From Adiantum capillus-veneris (Eukaryota > Streptophyta > Polypodiopsida > Polypodiales > Pteridaceae), in contig CM043965.1 in the NCBI GenBank assembly GCA_014529385.2, positions 64,174,933-64,238,932 on the forward strand: 64,000 nt of DNA. Reading direction: 5' to 3'. A program made the translations under genes and the position numbers. Within the stretch, counting starts at the first letter, position 1. Every line of letters starts with the position of its first letter. The notes beneath the pieces were generated by a model that saw only the letters and a list, made by a program, of their open reading frames with translations, was not told the origin of the DNA and ran no database searches. Below, one piece after another: positions 33,597 to 45,800 of the stretch.

Positions 33597-34788
33597 CATT
33601 TGATGGGTGTAGACATGATTGAATGAATGTTATCTACTTCTAGGTTTGTTCCTCTCTTTTTACTTGAGTGGTCTTACACACTATGGATTCATCTTTGTTA
33701 TCTCCCAAGTAAGAGGGTAATGTTTTCAAGGTCAATGGTTTTGACACATGATGTCTGGAGAAGGATAGTTTTTCCATTTGTTTTTCATGTTTTGGTCAGC
33801 TTTAAGTCCTGCTTGATAGGCTTCCAAGGCTGCATTAATAGGCTCAAAAAATTTATCAACCAAAATGGATCCTCCAGATTTCACGGTTGTTTCTTTGATT
33901 CCACTTTCAGTTTCTTTCACCTTTTCTAGGAATAGCTTTTTTGCTTTCTCCTCAATTTCAACTCGTTGTTTCTGTTTTCACAATTCATACCTTTTGCTTC
34001 TGCTTCTTTTGGTCTTTTGAGAGGCAGTTTTTGTAGTCTTTGAATCATCAGAGGAGTTGTGTTGCTTTTTCTTAGCCTGATCTCTATTGATTACCTTGAT
34101 TGGGATAGTCGGATTTTCTGCGCAATGAGGTGGTTTCTAGTTTCTTAACTTTACTCTCAGATGATCTCTCATGGTGTTTATCTCTTGAAATTGTTTCTGG
34201 TCCTTGTCCCAATATCCAATCCCTTATGGAATACCCTTGGTATTTGGTTTGTTCCACCTCCTCAGGAGTCATCATAGCAAAGTTGTTGTTATAACAGTCC
34301 CTAAACAGTTAGGTTGGTAGGTCTGTTGATCGCTTATCTTTGATCTTGAAGATATAGATGATCTTCATGGCCGTTAGTTGTCCTAATTTGGCATGCGAAG
34401 TCCGTATGAGATCTTTTACATTTCTATCCTCCCAACAATAGACTCCGATCCTAGGATTATTCGTACTAAGCCGTTTCAAAGGCTACAAATCTACTTGATC
34501 GTATCCCTCAAACTCTAAGGTTGGTGATCCTTCTTTCGCTGACATATCAGGGATTATGGTGTTTACTTATAACCCCCATTTGTCTATCACGTCAAGGTTT
34601 TCAACTTGTAAATATTGAGTTCCATTTTGATCTATGCACATTTTTCCTTGTTTTTTTGCCTTGATTTCTTCTTTGAACTCAATACCATGGTCATCAATGC
34701 AAATAGCATACTCTTCGTTAGGATCCAAGTAAACCTGAGCTCCATGGCGATTAGTCTTATAAAAAGAGAGTATATGCTTATAGCGCAT
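33597..34788 (-). pseudogene. Probable gag region of E, badly decayed
   Basis: Short minus-strand frames at 34788-34567, 34275-34084 and 33920-33732 with basic, Lys-rich composition lie where gag is expected. No zinc knuckle or gag motif can be recognised, so the call rests on position. Confidence 0.4.
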
Positions 34789-34812
34789 TACGGCGTTCCG
34801 GTTCCCGAGTGA

Positions 34813-36880
34813 GTTGAGTAAGAAGACATTTCAGATGTTGAATCTAAAAAGTGTCTCTGAGACTTCTTCAAGGATTGTGTGCAAGAAATTGCCTTGATTC
34901 ACGCTTTCTTTGGTGGATACTCTACTGGAGGTTTCTCCAATTATACCTCGGTTTCCTAGTACACAACCAGATCTAAGGTTCATAAAGACTTGTGAAGCCC
35001 TGGATAGAGTACTTACCTTTGGATTGCCTTGTTGTCAATTTCCACTTGACTCGATTGCAACTTCATGTCAAGCTACCGGTTCCTCGTCTACAACCTGATT
35101 CCTGTAAGATTTGATCAAGGTAGCTATTCTTCTATAAAGACAATAGAGTTTTTGCTAACTCTCGTTATTGGTCTATGTGTATCACTTCAAATTGAGCAAT
35201 GGGAGTCAGCAATTGACTTTCAGATTCGACCTTAGCAAAAAATCAAAGGATTAACCTGCAACCTAGAAACTGAGTGAACATGTACCAATTTGGATCCAAT
35301 TGAACCCAAAATTGCCCGGTGGCTTTGTATTATGCTGATCTAACACTTTACCAATTCAAAAGTCAAAATTGATGTCTGTAAATAATCACGATTATTTACT
35401 TTTGCTAGTTTTTTGCACTTTTTGGCTTGGTTTGCCAAGTATACAACCTTTTAAAGTCCCTGGACAAGTTTCAACAAGTTCGGACAAAATCTAATCAAGT
35501 TTATCAATTGTTTTGTGTCCGTAGACTCTTATTTCAAGAATCTGGCTTAAGTCTCACTTTTGTGATCCAAATTTAGCCAAAATTGATTTGTGGGGTCTAC
35601 TTGATATGCTTGACCTTGTAGTATACTCAAATTTGCAAAATTTTCAAGTTTTGAAGCAGATGTAAATAATCACGATTATTTACTCTAGCTATATTTTTGT
35701 AAATTTTTGTTCCAACTTTGACACATATCTGTTAAGCACCTCAATTTAAGGTCCCTAGCCAAGTTTCATCAAGTTTGGACAATTTTTTATCAAATGGTCA
35801 TCAATTTTCTGTCTGCATACTAACTTTGCAAATTTGGTCACAATTTTCAATCCAATGATCCAAATCTTTTCAAATTTGGTTTGTGGGCTTATTACAACAT
35901 GATAAAACTATCGTGATTATTTACAACTGATAACTTTTTGCATCTTTTTGGTCAACTGAGCATGTATACATGTTTATCACATCAATATAAGTCTTTGAGT
36001 CAAATTTCAACAAGTTTGGACCAATTTTTTTCTAATTTACACTCAAGATTCAGAAAGTCAGTACAAACTTTAGTTTTTACCCAGTTTTTGGCCAGTTTGG
36101 TGATCCAAATCGTTTGTGCCTTTACAAAAGTTGTTTGTACACATGCAATGAGTCAATGGTATGAACTTTGGTCAAATCTGGGCTAAAAGTTAATAATCAT
36201 GATTATTAACTTTAGGCTTGAAATGAACCAATTTTTTCAATTTTTCAATGGATAGTCTTTTTATAAGCTATTTTAAGCCTATCAAGTCAAAACTTTATTT
36301 GGCCTAAAATGTCAAGAAAAAGTAAATAATCTGAGTTTTGGCCAACTCTTGAAATTTTTACCTCGAAGTGTCCTTGAGCTTACCAACTGGTTCAAATAAC
36401 ATTTAAGCTTACTCTCCAGTCGGATTGAGTGGTTTGGAGTCTTTTCGTGCTATTTCTAGCCGAAGACTTGAAATTTTGCAACTTCCAATAACAACTCACA
36501 ATGATTCTTTCAGAGAAAGCAATGTTCTGAAATCCAGCTCGGATCCTACTTACCCTACTCCTAGATTCTCATGCAATGGGGTTGTGGAAAGTGTTCACAA
36601 ACACTCGTTTTCTTGTCTTTTATGGTTTTCTGAACATTGATCTTAAGACTTGTCTCGTCTACCAATCATCCTCAAAATCCTAATCTATTTCTACAATCCT
36701 ACAATCCTAAAGGCACTCAGCAAGTACTATTACTTCCAAGCTGCCTCTACACAGCAAAAGACGACAACTTAGGCTATGCGGTTTCTAAAAGAAAGTTTTG
36801 AACTCTAAGCGATCTTAGAGGAAGTTAAAGGATAACTTCACAAGACACTCGTGTTTTTCTCTAGTTTAGGTCTCTTCGAT
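34813..36880. other. Non-coding 5' leader of E with dyad repeats
   Basis: Two kb without an ORF. Diverged units of about 285 bases each carry the A/T-rich dyad at 35378-35399, 35662-35683, 35901-35924 (one arm degraded) and 36189-36210 (variant arms GTTAATAATC, a perfect palindrome), with a half site at 36322-36331. Phrases such as CAAGTTTCAACAAGTT recur after each dyad. Confidence 0.8.
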
Positions 36881-36897
36881 CTCCGGCAGCGGCACCA
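36881..36897 (-). other. Primer-binding site of E
   Basis: The minus strand reads TGGTGCCGCTGCCGGAG two bases from the LTR edge. It is of the TGGCGCCGTTGCCGGGG type common in plant Gypsy elements. Confidence 0.8.
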
Positions 36898-36899
36898 AA

Positions 36900-37472
36900 T
36901 GTGGGACGCATGTCTAACCTCACCATATTATCTTATTACAGTATTAGTGAGAACCACGATTAAATTGTCAATCCATGGGATGAAGCTGACTCGACTAGTG
37001 CATAGAGGCTACAAGAGGTTGTCAATCTCTCAGAAAACAACTAACAACTCGCATCTAACTCAAGCTACACTCAAGTGACTAAAATCACCAAAAGCCGATC
37101 GCTCATCGACAAACAAATCACATCTGTTACAGCATCAAATGACATCCAAACGTAACGAAACTTTTAGAACATGTTCATAAGACCTAAGCACACATGCTTA
37201 TGGTCTCAAATCCCACTTCAGATCAAGTTCCAAAATTGTGATTATTATCAGCATTGGATTTTTGACCTAGTCGTTTTCGACCCAAAATGCATCTAAATGT
37301 TTAGCAATGATGCCCCAGTGCCCCACCTATGCTTAGTTTTTTATTTGGAAGTGTAAATTCCTAGTTATGATGAAATTAGGCTGTGGGTCGGCAGCGCCAA
37401 AAGCTACAAAATACTGTGATGTGTTCACGTCAATATGTAGAGCTCTTACCTGCAGTTGCAATGCAACAAACG
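36900..37472 (-). repeat. E 5' LTR, inner part
   Basis: Begins TGTGGGACGC and matches 20888 onward until F interrupts it. The rest of the LTR lies at 48203-48554. AAACG at 37468-37472 is the left target duplication of F. Confidence 0.92.
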
Positions 37473-38426
37473 TGTTAGCAACGGCTAACACAGGCTACAC
37501 CAAATATGCATCAAGCAGGAGATATGCTATGGATGTCACAATATTTTCCACTCACTTTATATAAGTTTTGGGCTCACTTGGATTTCCAAAGTTGTAGATG
37601 GTAGTTTGAGGGCTCAAGCTTAAACCCATAGTAGAAGGGATTGTGGTGAAAGCCCTTAAAAGGAAACCTTTAGACAAGGAGGCTTCATTCTTGAGTATCC
37701 ACTCTTGAGGATCCACTTATGAGAGCTCCCTCTCTCTAGAGTGTTCACTCTTTGTTCTAGCCTTGAGCTTAATGTCTATGCTTGAGAGGCTAGTACTAAC
37801 CATTGTAATTAGAGTAAGCTTTTCTTGATTTATATAATCCTTATTTTCCCATTGGTCTCTTCTTCTCTACGTTTCATCTTGTCATGAAGTAGTATTACAC
37901 TTTCATTATTCTAAATTTGAGAGATGTATGTACTTCTTGCTAGTAACCACTCTTATCTCTCTACGAGCAATTGATTTGCGATATTTAGCATCACAAATTA
38001 CGTTGATTAAGTTGGGTCTTAATCTTGTAATTTGTGTGTGTGCCCTATTCTTTGCTTGTGTGTAGATAGGTTTTATGAATCTCTAGCACCATTCACCTCG
38101 TGTGTGTAGATATTGATGAAGTGACGTAATTGACATGTGGTAATTACTGTATGCTTATCGTTAGTGTGCTTGAGGTTTCTAGTCTATGGAAAATTGGACT
38201 TCGGTTGACTTGATGCGTGTAGGAGTTGTTAGATTAGTGGTTAGAGAATGATTAGATCTTGTCTTGCAATGGCTAATCTCTACTTACATTGGAGAGTTGA
38301 TCTCTTGAATCCTCTATTTCTATTCATCCGATGCTCGTGCTTTCATGTCCTAACCGGGTTGCCGATCCACGGATCTCATAATTTTGTGTGGGTTACGATT
38401 AGGTTGTGCTACAACGCCTCCCAACA
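37473..38426 (+). repeat. F 5' LTR, 954 bp
   Basis: Starts with the dyad GTGTTAGC/GCTAACAC around its first base. A possible TATA box (TTATATAA) lies near 37829-37837. It matches 47260-48202. Confidence 0.92.
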
Positions 38427-38428
38427 TT

Positions 38429-38447
38429 TGACACCGTTGTCGGGGAT
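38429..38447 (+). other. Primer-binding site of F
   Basis: TGACACCGTTGTCGGGGAT, a variant of the common plant Gypsy site TGGCGCCGTTGCCGGGGAT, two bases after the LTR. This suggests a Gypsy origin for F. Confidence 0.8.
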
Positions 38448-40617
38448 CAATAACCTGAGCTAGTGAGTTTAAGATGTGTAGAATAGAGTAATTTCACTAC
38501 TAATTTTGTTGGTTTTTGAGTGTGTACAACTCAATTTTGGTGTGATTTGATGCTAATGTTGAGTTATGAATACCCCAAACCCCCAATTTCACTAATTTCA
38601 TACTAACCCTTACTAATTTCGCTTCTTTCCATGCTAATTTTACTAATTTCATGCTAATTTTTACTAACCTTGCTAACCTAACCGCTAACAATTGAAGTAT
38701 AATATATGATTAATCCCCTTTTAAGAGGTGGAATCATCACTCTAATCAAGTTAATTGTGCTAATTGATGCCTAATTTGATGATTTGAGTATTTGAATTTT
38801 GACCTACAAATGGTCAATTTTGGAGCCGATTTGATGGTGCACACACTTGTGTGTGCAATGATGTGTCTTCGCGTGGAGCAAAGGGATAGCTTGGAGTGTA
38901 ATTAGGATATAAGTGCACTCACTTGTTATATCAATTTTTTATTATCTATGTGATTCAATTTGCTAATTATTTGCTAAAATTAGGTGTGTAATACAAATTG
39001 ACCTACACTTTGCACCTAATTTGATACACTTGGAATGAAATTGATCGTCAAATTGTGACTAATAAACTTTGTGTGTATCCAAATAATGCTTAATTCTCAT
39101 CAAGAATTCATGTGTGTGCATAAAAATCATTGTGTGTGTGCATACACCAAAGAGGTAAAAAACTGTCAAAAATTTTCAAGTGTGTGTGCACCTAATTTTG
39201 AGTGTGTGCATACATAGGAATTGGTAAAATTGATGACACATGAGTATGCAACCATGTAAATGATGTATATGTTAGGCTAATTCAATCATTGGATAAGCCT
39301 AAATGCCAAAAAATTGGGCAAAAATTGAGTGTGTGTGCCTATCCAAGACCACTTGATTTTTTATGATTGATGGTCAATTAGGGCACCAAAATGATTTTTG
39401 ATTGTAAAATGTTGATAAAAAGTGTGTGCAATCATTAGGTGTAAGCCTTAATGCATTGTCAATTGAGCCAAATTTGAATTTTTGTGCTTAATATTTGAGT
39501 GTGTGCATTGCTTGATTGGGTAAAAATAGTGTTAACTTTTTAGAAATTAAGCATGCATGCGTTCACTTATGCTTGATTGAGTTTGCAATTTGAGAATTTC
39601 AATATGTAATTGATGGATTAATTGCATAAATTTTTGGCTTAAATTTGAGTGTGTGTGCCTACTCAATGGCATGTGCAATCATGTGCTTGAATGAATAATT
39701 GGTATTTTTTACCAATTATGATGATTAATTTGGCCTAAAAAATCAGTGTGTATTTGATTGATTGACTTTGGATGATTCAATTGATACCCAGTTGAAAATG
39801 ATTAATCTACATTGCCATTGTGATGCGAATGCCAATTCAATTGGATATGGCAAAAATTTTCATCACATGTTGCATTTACAAGTACCATATTCAAAAGCGT
39901 GAAGCAATGCAATGGAAAACCTAATTAGGTTTGATCAATGGTTTTGATATTGGATATGAGCAATTTTGCAATGATTGAATATCGAGTTGGATTGGCCGAT
40001 GAGAACTTGTGTGCTTATTTAGTGTATATGCACTTTGCAGTAAGCAATTGATAGGTTTAATGTCAAGATGGTGCATGGAACTAATCCAAATCAAAGAAAG
40101 TATGCCTAGATGAGCACAAAATGAATCAATTTCAAATCGAATTTTTTGATTGTATCGAGCCTAAATGAATGATTTTGAGAAAATGTTTTGGTATAATGAT
40201 AACAATGCTTCCCAACCTAGGGAACTTAGAATGTCACAAATGAGATATACACACACATACTCGTGTTTTTCTCTCTCGTTCCGAGCCATAGCCTCATACC
40301 GATTCACGCTCACACAATGCACTTATCCGCTTGTGACGCAAAGCTCAGCTACACATGTGCGCTTGGTGTCCGTCAGGCATTTGCTTGCCTTGAGCTCAAG
40401 CTCACAACACACACCATATTGACATGGGAACCACCTCTTATAATTCTTTTCTAAAAGGAAAACCCATCTAGCGGCATGCATATTGCCAAAACCCCCACAA
40501 ACACAAAAACACACACACACACAATCGTTGGCTTGCACTGAGTCTCTCCGAGTCTCGCGTACTTGCTTGTCATTAGTGCTAGCTTCGCCTTGGCTTGTAG
40601 CACGCGCATACGCACTA

Positions 40618-40620
<3 letters not shown>

Positions 40621-40676
<56 letters not shown>

Positions 40677-40813
40677 TCCCTTAATTTTCTCTCTCACTCT
40701 CACGGATCTTGACTCACTGGCTTATGACACCCCACTTGCGCCGTTTCTCTCCACCAGCCAGGTAAACACACACACTGTCCCACCTGGTCCCGCTTCTGGC
40801 TCCTGACTGGGAG

Positions 40814-40846
<33 letters not shown>
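40621..40846. repeat. (AC)n microsatellites in F
   Basis: AC runs at 40621-40673 and 40815-40846, with shorter ones nearby (40509-40522, 40970-40977). Confidence 0.95.
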
Positions 40847-40852
<6 letters not shown>

Positions 40853-41056
40853 AGGGCCGCAATGGCTGTCGAATATGGCATGGATCACATACACATGTGC
40901 AAGACCAGATCTCTATTGGCCCACCTCTGGTCCCGCCTTGGGCTGAGTTGGCTTGACAACACACACACACTTGCACGTTCGGCTGCACACTGGCTACAGT
41001 TGCAAAAACCTGCACACTATTTTCACCCTCCTCCCTTCGCAATGTTGCCCCCACAC

Positions 41057-41197
<141 letters not shown>

Positions 41198-41992
41198 TTA
41201 CAGACAGATCGCCAGAAAAGTTTTTTTTTTAAATAAAAAAACTAGGAAGGGTTCCTACCCAAATATTTCGACCAAAATACCCTTCTCAAATTCATGGTAA
41301 TACAACAGTTGCAAGCTCGGGACAAATGTGACCTGGCTTATCAAAGTAAAAGGGGGTTGAGCTGAATCTTGAATCATTTCAAGTTCGCATGATAGGAATG
41401 TTTGGGCTCGGGTTGAGCGGATCTGCAACTCATCTTGAGAAGGAAGACTTTTTTATCAAAATTTGCAATATTTTCGAGCTCGAGTGATTTATGCTTCATG
41501 AAGCTTCCATATTTTGGAATTTTAGAGTGGTTGAGTGTGACAATGTTATGAACCTAAATCAAGTGTCGAGAAACTTGTTGTATGTCACTCAATTAAGCTC
41601 TTTCAAAACTAGTTTATGTCATGTATTACGCTTCACTTTTGAAAGCCACCACCAAATGATGCATTGATGCATGGTCAAGAGTGTGCATTAAAATTTGACT
41701 TTGACATTGCTTGTACCTTTAGATAGTGCTTGATTTGAATGCAGATACCTTGCATAGCATTAAATTTGAGCTTTTAAGTTGTGATTGAACAAGACAGTTT
41801 TTCTTGAATTAATTGCAAACCATGCATAGAACTAAAATGGATCTTGTTGGATGACCAAGAGAAAGTTGTAAAATTTTGGGGTTGTGATCGATGACAAATG
41901 CTTAAAAGCACTAACATATGAGTTGTTTTGAAGGGATGTGGGTAGGTGTGTGATTTCATTGATCCAAGAAGGGGTCATCATTGCAATGTATT

Positions 41993-42420
41993 GCAAAATT
42001 TGGCTAATTAGAGCCATTCCAATTGATTGGATTAAAAGTTGTATATATGCTAGCTCATAGCCTTGTCAAAAGTTATTTTTTTCATTTTGAGCTTACCCAA
42101 CTTTTTTGAGAGCTTTCAAGTACAAAATTTGGCTATTGAGAGCCATTCATTTTCATATCATCAAGTTGCAGTCATCTCTAGCTCATAGATTGCTCAATAA
42201 TGTATAAAATTTCATGGGAGCTAGTTGTTAGCCAACTTGTTTGAAAAGCTTTAAATTGTAAAATTTGGCTTCGATAGCCACTTCATTTCATCAAAGTTGC
42301 ATTATTTTCAGCTCTTAGATTGTTTTAGATTCCATACTTCAAGTGAGCTAGAAACTAATCTACTTTGAATCATGCATGAGAGATGGTAAAAATTGAAAAA
42401 TTTGCTTATGTAGAAGCTCA
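41993..42420 (+). repeat. Four diverged ~130-bp tandem units in F
   Basis: Units starting near 41993, 42121, 42258 and 42394 share AAAATTTGGCT, then AGCC(A/-)TTCAT and AGCTCATAGATTG-like phrases. Confidence 0.65.
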
Positions 42421-42838
42421 TTTTATCTCTCATGGTTGATATGTATGCATAAATTTGTTACAAAGAGGATCATGTGCATAACCAAAAGCACTTTTTTCCC
42501 TTGGGTTTTTTCCCTTTGGCAAATTCGGGTATGCAAGACCCTAGCTTTAGGTTTTCATTAATGTTTTTGTGTGCTTTTTTCTTTCAATAAAAGGCTTGGG
42601 AGCTTGGGTTTATACTTAGCTTCAAATCAGCTTCTTTTGCAAATAAAAATATCAAGAGACTTCTTTACACAAAGGATGCTTGCTCAAGGATGCTCAAAAG
42701 AGCATGAATAGGTGTAATCCTTCTATGATTTTGCTCTTTTGTGCATCTCTTCATTCTCTATGCTTGGCTTAAGTAATTTTTGCTTCTAAATTATGGTTCT
42801 TTCATGTTCAAAAGCTAGACATACTTAAGTTTCAACAC

Positions 42839-45800
42839 TTTGCTTTGTGAAAATTAACTCATCAAAAAATTAGGTTTTATGTGTCCTAATCATAGGTAAT
42901 TGGCCTTGACCTTAGATTCATGTAGGCTCATTTCTCATTAGCCCTAGACTCTTAGTGATAGTCTTAATACTCCATTCATTTTCAACATGACCTAGGGCTA
43001 TGATTAGGCTTTACTCCTTTAGTCCAATTTTCATTAGCATCTCATCTTGGAATAAATAAAAAAGTGCTACAAAATGAATCAATGAAGTAAAAAAGTGTCT
43101 GAAAAAGTAGCAAAAATGCTACTAGACACATAAAAAGAAAATTTTTCTATGTTATGTTGTGTCTATGTCAGGCCTAGCGCCTTATTAGCACTTGGCAAGC
43201 GAGAGGAATCACCTTGGCTTGCTTGGTCAAGGCCCTAAACCAATACCCTAGGCTGATAAGGGTTACCCGTCGCCTTGGTAGGCTAATAGGATTTTGGAAC
43301 ACCTTCTTGAGGGTTCAAGGAGCCGAGAGTCGCACCTAGACTTACCTTGGGGTGGTAACCATGTGTTGTGCTTTAATTTTTTCAATGAATGACAAAAAAC
43401 AAAACTTCCATGAGCTTCAAAAAGCTTTGACAATGTACTAAATAGATTACGAGCTTTTTCACAGCCCGTAGACATGATAGACTTGAATGATTTATTAATA
43501 TTGGTTACATAGTTTTTAGGCTAATAGGTTTATGAACTTGCATTAGCCTAGGGTCATAATTGATTGCTTGTGTTTCATGCATAAAATTGAAATTTCAAGT
43601 GGTTTAATTTTCACAATAGTATAGGTGTTTTTTTGCTTTATGCTGTCTAGTTTTTTACTATGATTCACCCATCTTTTAGAAGCAAAAAATTCACTTTGCA
43701 TGATTGTTCATTGTGCTTCATGTTTTATTCATTCTCGGTGGTCTTTGATGCTCATTACTTGTTCTTATGTTTTGCAGCTCCACATTTCTTCCATGGACTT
43801 GCTTTCTACCATGTCACTGTGTCTTGCTTCACCGGCACACAAGGACGTGCACCAAATTAGGAAGGGGGGAATGCTAGCAGCGGCTAACACAAGCTACACC
43901 GAATATGCATCAAGCGGGCTATGGATGTCACAATATTTTCCACTCACTTTGTATAAGTCTCGGGCTCACTTGGATTTCCAAAATTGTAAATGGTAGTTTG
44001 AGGGCTCAAGCTTAAACCCATAGTAGAAGGGATTGTGGTGAAAGACCTTAAAAGGAAGCCTTTAGGCAAGGAGATTTCATTCTTGAGTATCCACTCTTGA
44101 GGATCCACTTTTGAGAGCTCCCTCTAGAGTGTTCACTCTTTGTCCTAGCCTTGAACTTAATGTCTATGGTTGAGAGGCTAATGCTAACCATTGTAATTAA
44201 ATTAAGCTTTTCTTGATTTATCTAATCCTTATTTTCTCATTAGTCTCTTCTTCTCTACATTTCATCTTGTCATGAAGTAGTATTACACTTTCATTATTCT
44301 AGATTTGAGAGATGTATGTACTTCTTGCTAGTAACCACTCTTATCTCTCTATGAGCAATTGATTTGCGATATTTAGTATCACAAATTAGGTTGATTAAGT
44401 TGGGTCTTAATCTTGTAATTTGTGTGTGTGCCATATTCTTTGCTTGTGTATAGATAGGTTTTATGAAGCTCTAGCACCATTCACCTCGTGTGTGTAGCTA
44501 TTGATGAAGTGCCATAATTGACATGTGGTAATTATAGTGTGCGTTTTGCTTTGTGAAAATTAACTCATCAAAAAATTAGGTTTTATGTGTCCTAATCATA
44601 GGTAATTGGCCTTGACCTTAGATTAATGTAGGCTCATTTCTCATTAGCCCTAGACTATTAGTGATAGTCTTAACAGGACCTAGGGCTATGATTAGGCTTT
44701 ACTCCTTGAGTCCAATTTCCATTAGCATCTCATCTTGGAAGAAATAAAAAAGTGCTAAAAAATGAATCAATGAAGCAAAAAAGTGTCTAAAAAAGTAGCA
44801 AAAATGCTACTAGACACATAAAAAGAAAATTTCTATGTTATGTTGTGTCTATGTCAAGCCTAGCGCCTTATTAGCACTTGGCAAGCGAGGGGAATCACCT
44901 TGGCTTGCTTGGTCAAGGCCCTAAACCAATACCCTGGGCTGATAAGGATTACCCGTCGCCTTGGTAGGCTAATAGGATTTTGGAACGCCTTATTGAGGGT
45001 TCAAGGAGCCGAGAGTCGCACCTAGACTTGCCTTGGGGTGGTAGCCTTGTGTTGTGCTTTAATTTTTTCAATGAATGACAAAAAACAAAACTTCCATGAG
45101 CTTCAAAAAGCTTTAACAATGTACTAAATAGATTACGAGCTTTTTCACAGCCCGTAGACATGTAGACTTGAATGATTTATTAATATTGGTTACATAGTAT
45201 TTAGGCTAATAGGTTTATGAACTTGCATTAGCGTAGGGTCATAATTGATTGCTTGTATTTCATGCATAAAATTGAAATTTCAAGTGGTTTAATTTTCACA
45301 ATAGTATAGGTGTTTTTTTGCTTTATGCTGTCTAGTTTTTTACTATGATTCACCCATCTTTTAGAAGCAAAAAATTCACTTTGCATGATTGTTCATTGTG
45401 CTTCATGTTTTATTCATTCTCGGTGGTCTTTGATGCTCATTACTTGTTCTTATGTTTTGCAGCTCAACATTTCTTCCATGGACTTGCTTTCTACCATGTC
45501 ACTGTGTCTTGCTTCACAGGCACACGAGGACGTGCACCAAATTAGGAAGGGGGGAATGCTAGCAGCGGCTAACACAGGCTACACCGAATATGCATCAAGC
45601 GGGCTATGGATGTCACAATATTTTCCACTCACTTTGTATAAGTCTCGGGCTCACTTGGATTTCCAAAGTTGTAAATGGTAGTTTGAGGGCTCAAGCTTAA
45701 ACCCATAGTAGAAGGGATTGTGGTGAAAGCCCTTAAAAGGAAGCCTTTAGGCAAGGAGATTTCATTCTTGAGTATCCACTCTTGAGGATCCACTTTTGAG

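Noticed and set aside
34567-34788. A 73-codon E frame as a relative of the small leader ORFs
   Set aside because: It shares none of the conserved motifs (KxxFQ, ILPLIxY, DVxIF).
25629-36210. Dyad repeats as a CRISPR array
   Set aside because: Spacing is about 280 bases, the units are diverged, and the context is a plant retrotransposon.
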